Of a stretch of 28,126 bases of DNA, positions 16,510-25,389 are shown piece after piece. A model generated the notes under the pieces. The model saw only the letters and a program-made list of their open reading frames with translations. It was not told the origin of the DNA and searched no databases. A program made the position numbers and the translations under genes. Source of the DNA: JBCCTX01 sp964652565. GTDB lineage: Bacteria > Bacteroidota > Bacteroidia > J057. Where the stretch lies: the NCBI GenBank assembly GCA_964652565.1, contig CAZZEC010000076.1:1-28126 (forward strand). The letters are read 5' to 3'. The first letter of the stretch is position 1, and each line of letters begins with the position of its first letter.

Positions 16510-18030
16510 ATGATTGAAACCAGTAAATTGACCCGTATACATACCTTGGGCGAACTGAAGGCATCTGGCTACCAACCTCTCTCTGTAAAAGACGAATTGC
16601 GAAAAAATCTTATCCTGAAATTAAAAAATAAGGAGACGATCTTTAAGGGAATTGTCGGTTATGAAGAAACTGTGATCCCAGATCTTGAAAGGGCCATTCT
16701 TTCACGTCATAATATCATTCTCTTGGGACTACGTGGCCAGGCAAAAACCAGAATCGCACGGCAAATGACGGAGCTACTGGATGAATATATACCTGCAGTA
16801 AAAGGTTCAGAAATCCACGATGATCCTTTTCAGCCATTGTCTAGATATGCCAGAGACCTGTTAGCAGAAAAAGGCGATGATACTCCATTAGATTGGATTC
16901 ACAAGTCTCAAAGGTATACGGAAAAATTGGCTACCCCAGATGTTACAGTAGCGGATCTTGTGGGAGATGTAGACCCTATTAAGGCTGCCTCACTAAAATT
17001 ACCCTACTCTGACGAAAGAGTCATACACTTTGGACTTATCCCAAGGTCACATAGAGCCATTTTTGCCATTAATGAATTACCCGATTTGCAACCGAGAATA
17101 CAGGTAGCCCTATTTAATATGCTTCAGGAGGGAGATATCCAGATAAGAGGTTTCACACTTCGTTTTCCACTGGATATTCAATTTATTTTCACTGCCAACC
17201 CTGAAGATTATACTAATAGGGGAAATATTGTAACACCGCTGAAAGATAGAATTGAGAGTCAAATTCTGACTCATTATCCTAAAACACTTGATCTTTCCAT
17301 GGAGATCACACGACAGGAAGCCAGGTTGGCTAAAGAGCAAGACGAAAGTATTCAAATTGATGAAATTTGTGCTAAGCTGCTTGAACAAATAGCCATTGAA
17401 GCTCGTCATAGTGAATTCGTCGATGAGAAAAGTGGTGTTTCAGCGAGATTGACGATTTCGGGTTATGAAAATCTGACCAGCGCTTGTGAAAGAAGAATGA
17501 TTCTCAATGGTGAATCTAATACCCACTGCCGCATAGGAGATATAATGGGTGTTATTCCTGCAATAACGGGAAAGATTGAATTGGTATATGAAGGTGAGCA
17601 AGAGGGACCGGCAATTGTAGCTCAAAAGCTTATCAGCAAAGCCCTGCGAACGATTTTTGTAGAATATTTTCCCAACCCAGAACGACTCAAAAGGAATGAC
17701 CCGGATAACCCCTATAAAAAAGTGGTTCAATGGTTTAGTCAGGGAAATATGCTCGACCTAGCTAATGATATCAGTGAAGAGCAGTACAAAAAGCAATTAG
17801 ATAAAGTCCCTGGACTTAATAAAGTAGTAAAAAAGCAGTTTCCCAAAGCTACACAAGAACAACAATATCTCTACATGGAACTGATCCTTCACGGTCTGGC
17901 CGAATATTCTATGCTGGGGAAACACTTGTTAGAATCAGGTACTCAATTCAAGGACCTATTAAGTGGCATGTTCAATATGCCAGATGAAGACGATGACGAC
18001 TGGGGAGGATACTATGAAGATCAGAATTAG
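16510..18030 (+). CDS. MoxR/Mg-chelatase-like AAA+ ATPase
   Basis: This is a 506-residue AAA+ ATPase. I chose the ATG at 16510 (MIETSKLTRIHTLG) over the open frame from 16462, which adds a hydrophobic unlikely leader. Walker A is GLRGQAKT (73-80) and Walker B is AIFAINELP with Glu189. The arginine/sensor region includes TPLKDRIESQI. The C-terminus is acidic (PDEDDDDWGGYYEDQN). Proteins of this shape usually work with a von Willebrand factor A partner as a chaperone or metal-insertion system. No vWA gene follows; a palindromic repeat does. Annotation as magnesium chelatase would be by similarity only, since no chlorophyll genes are present. Confidence 0.85.
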   Translation: MIETSKLTRIHTLGELKASGYQPLSVKDELRKNLILKLKNKETIFKGIVGYEETVIPDLERAILSRHNIILLGLRGQAKTRIARQMTELLDEYIPAVKGSEIHDDPFQPLSRYARDLLAEKGDDTPLDWIHKSQRYTEKLATPDVTVADLVGDVDPIKAASLKLPYSDERVIHFGLIPRSHRAIFAINELPDLQPRIQVALFNMLQEGDIQIRGFTLRFPLDIQFIFTANPEDYTNRGNIVTPLKDRIESQILTHYPKTLDLSMEITRQEARLAKEQDESIQIDEICAKLLEQIAIEARHSEFVDEKSGVSARLTISGYENLTSACERRMILNGESNTHCRIGDIMGVIPAITGKIELVYEGEQEGPAIVAQKLISKALRTIFVEYFPNPERLKRNDPDNPYKKVVQWFSQGNMLDLANDISEEQYKKQLDKVPGLNKVVKKQFPKATQEQQYLYMELILHGLAEYSMLGKHLLESGTQFKDLLSGMFNMPDEDDDDWGGYYEDQN

Positions 18031-18061
18031 AGTCTGGATTAATTTAATATAATTAAAATGT

Positions 18062-18174
18062 GTTCAATCCCTCCAGGATGGGTGTTGGGTGGAATACCAC
18101 GGCTATTCTTGGTTTAACTCTTTCAGGGTTTCTGAAACTCCGAAGGAGTTAAACCAGTAATATGGAAATTCCAC
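18062..18174. repeat. REP-like palindromic intergenic element
   Basis: An inner hairpin at 18111-18155 has arms GGTTTAACTC and GAGTTAAACC. Between them GTTTC and GAAAC pair again, giving a nearly unbroken stem of about 22 bp with one mismatch and wobble pairs. Outer arms GTGGAAT (18089-18095) and ATTCCAC (18168-18174) also pair. The left part (18062-18088) is rich in CCC and GGG runs. This layout resembles dispersed palindromic elements known from Bacteroidota intergenic DNA. Only one copy is in the window. A terminator function for the upstream ATPase gene is possible. Confidence 0.7.
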
Positions 18175-18426
18175 AAGCATAATGAATAAAATTTCCTGTT
18201 GTTAAATCCTGTTAGATATTTATACAAAGTGTCTAATACTATTTGCAAAGTATACACACCATTTAGTATATTTTACGTTAATATTTAATGTCTGACCGTA
18301 GGTATTACGGTTTTTCATATTTTGCTTCTTTATTAATTATAGGAGAAAATTCACATAATCACCTCTGCTGATTATGTATTCAATACACGCTCATGTTAAT
18401 CAATTATATCAAATGAATGATATACC
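18175..18426. other. AT-rich non-coding stretch
   Basis: This stretch carries no open frame with coding character. AATATTTAATG and CATATTTTGC are loose promoter-like strings, but none matches TAnnTTTG well. Confidence 0.5.
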
Positions 18427-19002
18427 ATGAGAAAATGCGCTAAATTTTTGATGTTTCTTTATAGCCTTGTGTGCTTCATCTGGACTCAAGCACAGGAAAA
18501 AGATTACCATACAATCTTCCGCATCCAAATTACAACATTAGAGCAATCGATAGATGTTGATACTTTTAGTAATCTCAATCACCTGGGATTTATTCGATTG
18601 AATCCCATGGAAAGAGGTCCTTTGGAGGATGATAGTCCTGTAAGTGTCATGCTTGGCCCCTATTTAGGTGCTAATACAGCTGACTATGTTCTTCAGAAAG
18701 TATGGGAAAAAGGCTACACAGAGGCTAAGCTTATCAAAGATGACTTTTCATTATTGAGTGGCGAAGGAACGGAACTCACGCATACTATACAAGTTGGAGC
18801 ATTTAGACGTCCATACCTCAACAAATTCACAGATATATCAACTATCCCCGCACATGGTATGTATATTGTCTATGAAGAAGGCTTATTTAAAATATTTTCC
18901 GGCCTTTATTCATCACAAGAAGAATCGTATCTTCGTGAATCTGTAATTCCTTATTTCTTAGAAGAATTCGGACTTTACGGATTTGTGCGTAAGTTGCGCT
19001 AG
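18427..19002 (+). CDS. Secreted protein with two SPOR-like repeats
   Basis: This is a 191-residue protein with a signal peptide (about 1-23, ending TQAQ). Two SPOR-type units follow: residues about 28-106 (FRIQITTLEQ ... VMLGPYLGANTADYVLQKV) and about 118-190 (HTIQVGAFRRPYLNKF ... IFSGLYSSQEESYL). SPOR domains bind denuded peptidoglycan glycans, often near division sites. There is no membrane anchor beyond the signal, so it is probably periplasmic. The SPOR fold call rests on pattern, not on a search. It lies 19 bases before the TerC gene and may form an operon with it. Confidence 0.72.
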   Translation: MRKCAKFLMFLYSLVCFIWTQAQEKDYHTIFRIQITTLEQSIDVDTFSNLNHLGFIRLNPMERGPLEDDSPVSVMLGPYLGANTADYVLQKVWEKGYTEAKLIKDDFSLLSGEGTELTHTIQVGAFRRPYLNKFTDISTIPAHGMYIVYEEGLFKIFSGLYSSQEESYLRESVIPYFLEEFGLYGFVRKLR

Positions 19003-19021
19003 AATCGTTTTTTCTTAAGAC

Positions 19022-19807
19022 ATGGCAGAATTATTGACCGTTGATGCATTAGTCAGCTTATTTACGCTGACGCTTATGGAGATCATCCTAGGAATAGATA
19101 ACATCGTTTTTATCTCAATTGTAACCTCCAAACTTCCTGAAAGTCAACAAAAACAGGCCAGAAACCTGGGACTGATGCTCGCGTTAGGATTTAGAATAGC
19201 CCTCTTGTTATCTATCAACTGGATCGTCCAACTGAAAGATCCCGTATTCAATCTGGGAGACTTATTTGGCATTCACCTTACCGAACAGCTACACCATAGT
19301 TTTGATTTGAGTTGGAGAGACATCATACTTATTGCAGGAGGCTTGTTTCTCATGTTTAAAACTATTTTGGAAATGCATCACAAACTAGAGGGTGAAGACG
19401 ATTCTTCAAATAATCCCAAAGCCAACACTTTTTTTAGTGTGATTGCCCAAATTATCGCCCTGGATATCATATTTTCCTTTGACTCTATTTTAACGGCTGT
19501 AGGACTTGCCGACGATGTGCGAATCATGATTATCGCTGTAGTCATCTCGCTAGGTATCATGCTAATTGCTGCTGGCCCTATCAGCCGCTATATTAACAAT
19601 CGCCCAACAATGAAAATGCTAGCCTTGTCCTTTCTCTTATTGATAGGCTTCATGTTGGTCGCAGAAGGATTTGAACAACATGTAGATAAGGGATATATCT
19701 ATTTTGCCATGGCATTTTCCTTCCTCGTTGAAATTTTGAATAGCAGACTGCGTAAAACTGAGGAAGTCAAGCCAGTACAATTAAGAGAACGGATTAGAGA
19801 CGAATAA
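19022..19807 (+). CDS. TerC-family integral membrane protein
   Basis: This 261-residue protein has about seven membrane spans. The family signatures MEIILGIDNIVFISIV and IIALDIIFSFDSILTAVG carry acidic residues within spans, thought to bind metal ions. TerC/Alx/YgaP proteins are linked to tellurite resistance and, more recently, to manganese export. A hydrophilic loop GEDDSSNNPK lies near residue 125. The ATG follows the SPOR gene by 19 bases. The stop is 43 bases before the convergent lipoprotein. The substrate cannot be decided from sequence. Confidence 0.88.
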   Translation: MAELLTVDALVSLFTLTLMEIILGIDNIVFISIVTSKLPESQQKQARNLGLMLALGFRIALLLSINWIVQLKDPVFNLGDLFGIHLTEQLHHSFDLSWRDIILIAGGLFLMFKTILEMHHKLEGEDDSSNNPKANTFFSVIAQIIALDIIFSFDSILTAVGLADDVRIMIIAVVISLGIMLIAAGPISRYINNRPTMKMLALSFLLLIGFMLVAEGFEQHVDKGYIYFAMAFSFLVEILNSRLRKTEEVKPVQLRERIRDE

Positions 19808-19850
19808 TTATATTATATTATTTTATTGTATACCATCTCTCTAAATCCCC

Positions 19851-20996
19851 TTAATAGACTTCGTAAAACCGGGTCAGTTCACGCGTTGCCTGATCATATA
19901 TAGGTCGTGTAAATTCAATAAACATAGTTTGTGGGTCTGGCTCCCTAATTGGGCGACGTCTATCTAAATATTTAATATCTTCTTCGTCTAATGCTCTTTT
20001 ATCCCCTTGATAATACCCCCAGTAATCATACCATGTAAAAGTTCCCGTAAGTTCTTTATCAAGTAACACCTGTCCATCCAATTGATCAGTGATAGTAACT
20101 TTTAAGATTCCACTGGATAAAATCTCTTTTTCAAATCCAAACAACCTTGCTTCCACAGTCCCATATATGGAAATGGTGGTATCTTTGACTTCTGTCACTT
20201 CTAACACAACACTATCCTTGATTCTATCTGCCTGAATCTCTCTTGTATGAGATTGCCCAACTAAAAAGTCTTCAAAACTCAAGGCTAGGGTATGATCTAT
20301 CCTGTAAGTATTTACTCGACCACTTTCAGGTGTAACGAATCTGACAAATGGACTGATGGGTTCTTGCTGTAGAAAAGCTTTCATTTGACTCATAAAAAAA
20401 TCACTACTCAGCTTATATCTCTTTGAATGCACTACTATACCTGAAACTTCAACATTAATCGTTGCAGCTTCTCTAGACATTTCTATTTTTTCATTGACAT
20501 CTTTATAATTGGATCTTAGTTCAGCAACTCTCATAAAATGATCATAAGCATTCATGGCTCCTTCTCTCGTATTACTTGATAAAGCCTCCTCTCCTAAGAT
20601 ATACCGAGTTTCCAATGTTTGATCCAAAGCCTCATTATATTCTTTGAGAAAATATTTTGCCTCAGGAAGCAGGTTCCGTGCTGCTGGAGTACGTTGAAGT
20701 TCATCGTAGACCTTATTTAATGAGGTATAATCCATTAACACATGATCCCATTTTAAAGGATCTGAAGATTGTTTACTCCTGTTTATTCTCTCCAAATAAT
20801 AGGATAACATGGCAGGATAAGCTATCTGGACAGTTTCAGTGGCTTTTTTATTCCCTGGAGAAGATTTCAATTTATCCAGTGCCATAAACATAGCCGATTC
20901 ATAATCACCTCTATCGTAAGCTTTCCTGGCACTTTTACATGCAGAAGTAAGTATTAATATGAGAACAAGACTATAAAGGTAGAAATACTGTTTCAT
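19851..20996 (-). CDS. TPR-like lipoprotein of unknown function
   Basis: This is a 381-residue protein from the ATG at 20996. The frame open to 21026 adds 10 residues before a proper signal. The lipobox LTSAC places the lipidated Cys at 20. A TPR-like start AYDRGDYESAMFMALDKL follows. Residues about 60-170 are helical. The C-terminal part (190-380) is beta-rich and includes TFTWYDYWGYYQGDKRAL and a charged RRRPIREPDP segment. Likely anchored in a cell-envelope membrane. I recognise no catalytic motif. It is 128 bases downstream of the GT4 gene on the same strand. Confidence 0.75.
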   Translation of the reverse strand: MKQYFYLYSLVLILILTSACKSARKAYDRGDYESAMFMALDKLKSSPGNKKATETVQIAYPAMLSYYLERINRSKQSSDPLKWDHVLMDYTSLNKVYDELQRTPAARNLLPEAKYFLKEYNEALDQTLETRYILGEEALSSNTREGAMNAYDHFMRVAELRSNYKDVNEKIEMSREAATINVEVSGIVVHSKRYKLSSDFFMSQMKAFLQQEPISPFVRFVTPESGRVNTYRIDHTLALSFEDFLVGQSHTREIQADRIKDSVVLEVTEVKDTTISIYGTVEARLFGFEKEILSSGILKVTITDQLDGQVLLDKELTGTFTWYDYWGYYQGDKRALDEEDIKYLDRRRPIREPDPQTMFIEFTRPIYDQATRELTRFYEVY

Positions 20997-21124
20997 GTAG
21001 ATTGCACAATTTATTAGACAAAACACTTGACCTTTATTTTATACAATTTTTCGAGAATTGGGTTATATTTATCTTGGTAGAAATGTATAAAAGTGATTGT
21101 TAGAAGAATACACGTGTTTGAGTT

Positions 21125-22252
21125 CTATAAATATTGAGAAATAACACTCCAAATCTTATTATAGGTAATATCCCACGAAAATCTTTTCCTTTGAGTCCGG
21201 CCTTTCACAATTAATGCTGTTCGAAGCGCTTTATCTGTGTCTAATGAATGGAGCCCTTTCATTATTTGAGTTATATCAAATGGATCAACCTGAATAGCGG
21301 CGTCTCCAACTACTTCAGGAATAGAACTTACATTACTGCATAGAATTGCCGTATCACAATACATCGCCTCTAATAATGGTATTCCAAACCCTTCTAAATA
21401 TGGCACATAACACAAAGCTACAGCTGCACTGTATAATCCTGGAAGCTCTACATCCTCCACAAACCCCGTAAAAATAACATCATCTCTATACTGCATGAGT
21501 TGATATACCTCCAAGGCCTCATTATAGTGCCAACCTTTCCTCCCGGCAATTAATAATTTGGTTGAAGATGGATATTGCTCCTTGTATTGATCAAACGCTC
21601 TAAATAGCGATTCTATATTTTTCCTCGGCTGTATGGTACCTACAAATAAAAAATAAGGGTGTCCATTGGTAAACTTTCTCCTTATCTCTTCATGAAGCGT
21701 CGAGGGGATTGGAGAAAATGCTTTGCCAGCTCCATTATATACAACGGTAAATTTATCTTCAGGAATTTGATATTGATATATAATATCTTGCTTACTGTAT
21801 TCAGATACTGTGCATATGTGTGAGGCTAGGGATGCATATATGGGGGAATATTTTTTACAATATCTGGCAGCCCATGGCGAGATATCTTCTGGATAATGCT
21901 CATAAGCTAAATCGTGAAAAACAGGAATCTGAGGAATCTCTTTTTGTTCTATTAAATAGAATTCAGGAGAAAAAAACAGGTCGGGTTTAATTTTTTTGAA
22001 TTTGCGTTTAGCAGTGATGTGAAACCATGTATACCAAAGTACAGGATGTCGTGCCTGAGGGGGTATAACATAGGGGGTTACATTTTCGCCAAACAAAAAT
22101 TGTTCGTCGTATTTTCTATCGAAAAAAAATGAAAAATTTACATCTGGGTGTGCTAAGACCATACGCCTTAGTACCTCTATCGCAAAGCGAGTGATTCCAT
22201 CTATCCTATCTGGTATCAGCAAACGGGTATTTACGGCAATATGTGGACTCAT
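21125..22252 (-). CDS. GT4-family glycosyltransferase
   Basis: This is a 375-residue GT-B fold enzyme. The N-terminal half binds the acceptor. The C-terminal half carries FLFVGTIQPRKNIESLF, a typical donor-site motif with Arg and Lys, and the EX7E pair Glu287 and Glu295 in EGFGIPLLEAMYC. It would transfer a sugar from a nucleotide donor, retaining configuration, probably for surface polysaccharide or LPS. No signal peptide. It is divergent from the sigma factor (88-base gap). The sugar and acceptor are unknown. Confidence 0.92.
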   Translation of the reverse strand: MSPHIAVNTRLLIPDRIDGITRFAIEVLRRMVLAHPDVNFSFFFDRKYDEQFLFGENVTPYVIPPQARHPVLWYTWFHITAKRKFKKIKPDLFFSPEFYLIEQKEIPQIPVFHDLAYEHYPEDISPWAARYCKKYSPIYASLASHICTVSEYSKQDIIYQYQIPEDKFTVVYNGAGKAFSPIPSTLHEEIRRKFTNGHPYFLFVGTIQPRKNIESLFRAFDQYKEQYPSSTKLLIAGRKGWHYNEALEVYQLMQYRDDVIFTGFVEDVELPGLYSAAVALCYVPYLEGFGIPLLEAMYCDTAILCSNVSSIPEVVGDAAIQVDPFDITQIMKGLHSLDTDKALRTALIVKGRTQRKRFSWDITYNKIWSVISQYL

Positions 22253-22294
22253 AGGAAGTAAAATTGCCTATTTTTATTGTCTGTATAAAACTTT

Positions 22295-22316
22295 TTTGTC
22301 TCTTCCCTCATCTTTG
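22295..22316 (+). promoter_or_regulatory. Candidate promoter of the ECF sigma operon
   Basis: CATCTTTG (22309-22316) is one mismatch from TAnnTTTG, 25 bases before the GTG start, with TTTG 10 bases upstream. If the operon is autoregulated, an ECF-type promoter rather than this one may matter. Confidence 0.3.
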
Positions 22317-22340
22317 AAGTGAACCTAGCAATACAATCTA

Positions 22341-22958
22341 GTGGTACAGAAGACTTTCACTTATATCAACCAGGCCCAGAAAGGCAATCAACACGCATTT
22401 AATGCAATTGTAAAGGAATGGTATCCACGGATATATAATTATTCATTTAAATATTTCACTAGCCATAAAACTCAACATTCAGCGCATGATCTGGCTATGG
22501 ATGTTTGCCAAAAAACCTTTATCTCAGTACATAAAAATATAAAGAAGCTCAAAGAAGTTAATAGATTCAAACCCTGGTTGTATAAGATAGCTACCAATTA
22601 TTGTCTGGAAGAATTAAGAAAAGCCAAACGTAAAAACATTATTCCTTTTGTTGAATTGGGCGATCAGAAGGAATACCAAATCAAGGAAATGCATGCTTCT
22701 CCTTCTCCTGATCCGGAAAATATTACCCGTAAGTCAGATATCCAGTACTGGGTAATGGAAGCATTAAGCCAAATACCAGAAGAGCAACGATTAGTGATCA
22801 TCATGAAAGAATTTGAAGGACTAAAATTCAAAGAAATTGCACATACGTTGTCTGTATCTGAAAATACGATCAAATCGAGGATGTATTATGGATTGAATGC
22901 ACTGAAGAAGATTTTAACATCCTGGGAACTAGATAAAGAAAAAATGCTTTATGAGTAA
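22341..22958 (+). CDS. ECF-type RNA polymerase sigma factor
   Basis: This 205-residue sigma-70 family protein starts with GTG at 22341. A stop lies 13 bases upstream in frame and no ATG is near, so GTG is the only sensible start. Region 2 (about 25-95) includes DVCQKTFISVHKNIKKL and FKPWLYKIATNYCLEELRK. Region 4 (about 135-195) has IPEEQRLVIIMKEFEGLKFK then a helix-turn-helix EIAHTLSVSENTIKSRM. A basic linker with Ser/Pro separates them. It directs RNA polymerase to a small regulon. The stop overlaps the next ATG by 8 bases, a typical sigma/anti-sigma coupling. Confidence 0.93.
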   Translation: MVQKTFTYINQAQKGNQHAFNAIVKEWYPRIYNYSFKYFTSHKTQHSAHDLAMDVCQKTFISVHKNIKKLKEVNRFKPWLYKIATNYCLEELRKAKRKNIIPFVELGDQKEYQIKEMHASPSPDPENITRKSDIQYWVMEALSQIPEEQRLVIIMKEFEGLKFKEIAHTLSVSENTIKSRMYYGLNALKKILTSWELDKEKMLYE

Positions 22959-23796
22959 TCAAGAAATACATCAGCAACTAATCTCGTACCTCTATGGGGA
23001 GTTGTCCGCAGATGAAGTGCAAGAGCTTAAAGACAAGCTGGCAAAAGAACAGACGCTCTCTGACGAGTTAAAAGATTTGCAAGACCTCAGAACCATGTTA
23101 AGTCAGATGGATGATGAACCACTGAAGCAACCCTTGGTGTTAGCTACATCAGATCCTATAGATTGGAAAAAATGGTTTCAGAATCCCTGGCTTCAGGCGG
23201 CAGTAGTAGCTTTATTGCTTATGTTAACAGCAGCTCTGGTCAACTTGAGGATTAATATTGCACCGAATGAACTTCGGGTACAATTTGGATCTCCTCTACC
23301 CGAACAAACCTCTTTGACCCAACATCAACTAGATACTTTGTTACAACTGCAAAGACAACAATTGGTACAAACCGTAGCGATGGAACTAGCTATACAACAG
23401 GATAGCTTGCAGCGTAATATTGCCGCTATAGATCAACACATGGATATGAAATGGGACGATCTCAATAATACCATCAACGATTTACGTCAAAAAGAGGATA
23501 CATTAAGATTATCAGATAGTCAGCTTCGAAAACTTCAGGGTCTATTGATGCGAGAAAACTATCAGATGCTTACTGATCTGGTAGAATATTCACACCAATA
23601 TCACAGAGAATATACCACTCAGCTCGTTGCTGACTTTGCACGATACATGGAACAACAACGTGTTCAAGATCTGGAAATGATCTCCCTTGCCTTAAATGAT
23701 ATTCTTGAACAAAATGATGTACAACAACAAGAAACTGAATACCTGTTATCTACACTTATCTCTTATGTTCAACAGGATAAACCCTTTAACAGATAA
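22951..23796 (+). CDS. Probable membrane anti-sigma factor
   Basis: This is a 281-residue protein. The N-terminal 50 residues (LISYLYGELSADEVQELKDK) look like the helical anti-sigma domain without zinc ligands. One membrane span lies at about 80-97. The periplasmic part (100-281) is rich in Gln and Leu and likely coiled coil (LDTLLQLQRQQLVQTVAMEL). Its overlap with the sigma gene supports the role. It would hold the sigma factor at the membrane until an envelope signal releases it. No protease site can be identified from sequence. Confidence 0.83.
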   Translation: MSNQEIHQQLISYLYGELSADEVQELKDKLAKEQTLSDELKDLQDLRTMLSQMDDEPLKQPLVLATSDPIDWKKWFQNPWLQAAVVALLLMLTAALVNLRINIAPNELRVQFGSPLPEQTSLTQHQLDTLLQLQRQQLVQTVAMELAIQQDSLQRNIAAIDQHMDMKWDDLNNTINDLRQKEDTLRLSDSQLRKLQGLLMRENYQMLTDLVEYSHQYHREYTTQLVADFARYMEQQRVQDLEMISLALNDILEQNDVQQQETEYLLSTLISYVQQDKPFNR

Positions 23797-23800
23797 TCCA

Positions 23801-25351
23801 ATGAATTTATATAAGCAAAACCATATGTATTATAGAGTATTAGCATTTGTATGCTTCATAGCCTCAATGAACATGAGTGCCATTGCACAAATAGACGAAG
23901 ACCGCATGTTCCGGGATGTAAAAATCATGCAGCGAGCCTTACAAGAGATGTTTAAGGAAGGGAAAAGTTATTATGAGGTAGATGGCCAAAATATATTCAT
24001 CGCAAGTGGATATGATAGCCGTACTAATGAAGCAAAATATATCCCAGGTATGGGTATCATGTTGCAAGCACCAACAACAAAAAGTAATTTCCAATTTTAC
24101 TACAATGAGAAATTTGTAGATTCCGATGAAAATTCCGAGGAAGATGAAGAGACTTTTAAAGATAAGTTTAATGAAGAACAAGCCTTTGTAGAAGAGACAC
24201 TCAAGGAATTCCTGAAAGATTATGGCGACCTGGCCCGTCAGCTTCCCGAGGACGAATATGTCATGATAAAATATGAATCACAGGGATCTAAAGGGAGAGC
24301 CATAAGGATAAACGAGAATCAAAATCCTTTTACATACAATGAAATTAATAGAAAAATATTGGTTAAAGTACGTAGAGAGGATATAGATGCCTATCGCGCT
24401 GGAGAGATTGATGAAGCACAGTTTTATGCTAAAGTAGAAACAACAGTTACAACCTCTGAGGCTTTAGATACTAAAGAATTTAAAGTATTTGCGACAATTT
24501 TGGGAAGCTTGTTCAGTGAGGAAAATGATCTGCAGGAGGACTTTGATGAAGATGATGATCCTAGATTCAAACAGTCCAGATTCTATCATAAATCTGGACA
24601 AAGTAATAAAATTGAATACGAATTATTAAATGGGTATGGAGCAGTATACAATTTATCATTGGGTTATGCGCTGGAAGGATACCATACCCCTTATGCAGTT
24701 ACTTCCTATGTATGGTCAGACGATGACCAGAGAGTTAAAGTTATTAAGGAAGTTGAAGTTATTGAGGAAGCTAAGACTATTAGAAGTATAAACGATGACG
24801 AAGTGATTGTCATAGAGGGCCAGGGTGATGTGAATGATATTGAGATAGAAGGACAAGAAGAATCTGAGGAAGAAGAATCCGATGAAGAAGGAGAGACAGA
24901 TTCAGAGGAAGATCTTGATGAGGAAGAGATAGATGAAGAAATTGAATCTTATTTAAGAGAAAGAGATAATGTCATAGAAGATATTTACGAGGATACCTTT
25001 CAAGAAGAATTAATGCAATACATTGTAGATTATGGACGTACACTGAGAAGCCTTAAAGCCGACGAGTATCTGGTTATCAATGTTGAGCTACCAGCCTGTT
25101 ATGAATGTACTATCCCTGCAAACCTGGAATTAAAAATCAAGCGCGAAGAATTAAACAGGTATGAAAATGGAGAATTGTCCTTCGATGGTATCCAAGACAA
25201 GATACAGATCAATACTAGTGGATCTGCAAGTGAGCAAAAGGACATTAAATCTATGATCGCTCCACGAAGTGCCAGATCTCTAAGAGGGAGGGCAAGAGTG
25301 ATAGAAAGAAATTCCAGGGCAAAGTCCAGAAGATACAGGAATGATGAATAG
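23801..25351 (+). CDS. Secreted acidic protein with an internal duplication, in the sigma operon
   Basis: This is a 516-residue protein of unknown function. I chose the ATG at 23801, 4 bases after the anti-sigma stop; the frame open from 23696 overlaps the anti-sigma gene. A signal peptide ends near residue 30 (MSAIAQ). Residues about 129-210 (EETLKEFLKDYGDLARQLPE ... ILVKVRREDIDAYRAGEID) are repeated in weaker form at about 405-480 (QEELMQYIVDYGRTLRSLKA ... ELKIKREELNRYENGELSF). A highly acidic linker at about 340-390, with runs of Glu and Asp, separates them, and the C-terminus is basic (RSARSLRGRARV). It may be a target or sensor of the sigma pair. Confidence 0.78.
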   Translation: MNLYKQNHMYYRVLAFVCFIASMNMSAIAQIDEDRMFRDVKIMQRALQEMFKEGKSYYEVDGQNIFIASGYDSRTNEAKYIPGMGIMLQAPTTKSNFQFYYNEKFVDSDENSEEDEETFKDKFNEEQAFVEETLKEFLKDYGDLARQLPEDEYVMIKYESQGSKGRAIRINENQNPFTYNEINRKILVKVRREDIDAYRAGEIDEAQFYAKVETTVTTSEALDTKEFKVFATILGSLFSEENDLQEDFDEDDDPRFKQSRFYHKSGQSNKIEYELLNGYGAVYNLSLGYALEGYHTPYAVTSYVWSDDDQRVKVIKEVEVIEEAKTIRSINDDEVIVIEGQGDVNDIEIEGQEESEEEESDEEGETDSEEDLDEEEIDEEIESYLRERDNVIEDIYEDTFQEELMQYIVDYGRTLRSLKADEYLVINVELPACYECTIPANLELKIKREELNRYENGELSFDGIQDKIQINTSGSASEQKDIKSMIAPRSARSLRGRARVIERNSRAKSRRYRNDE

Positions 25352-25366
25352 CCGCTTATAATTTTC

Positions 25367-25374
25367 TATCTTCG
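25367..25374 (+). promoter_or_regulatory. Candidate -7 box of the radical SAM gene
   Basis: TATCTTCG is one mismatch from TAnnTTTG, 15 bases before the ATG. No -33 element is clear. Confidence 0.3.
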
Positions 25375-25389
25375 TAGGAAATATGCGTT

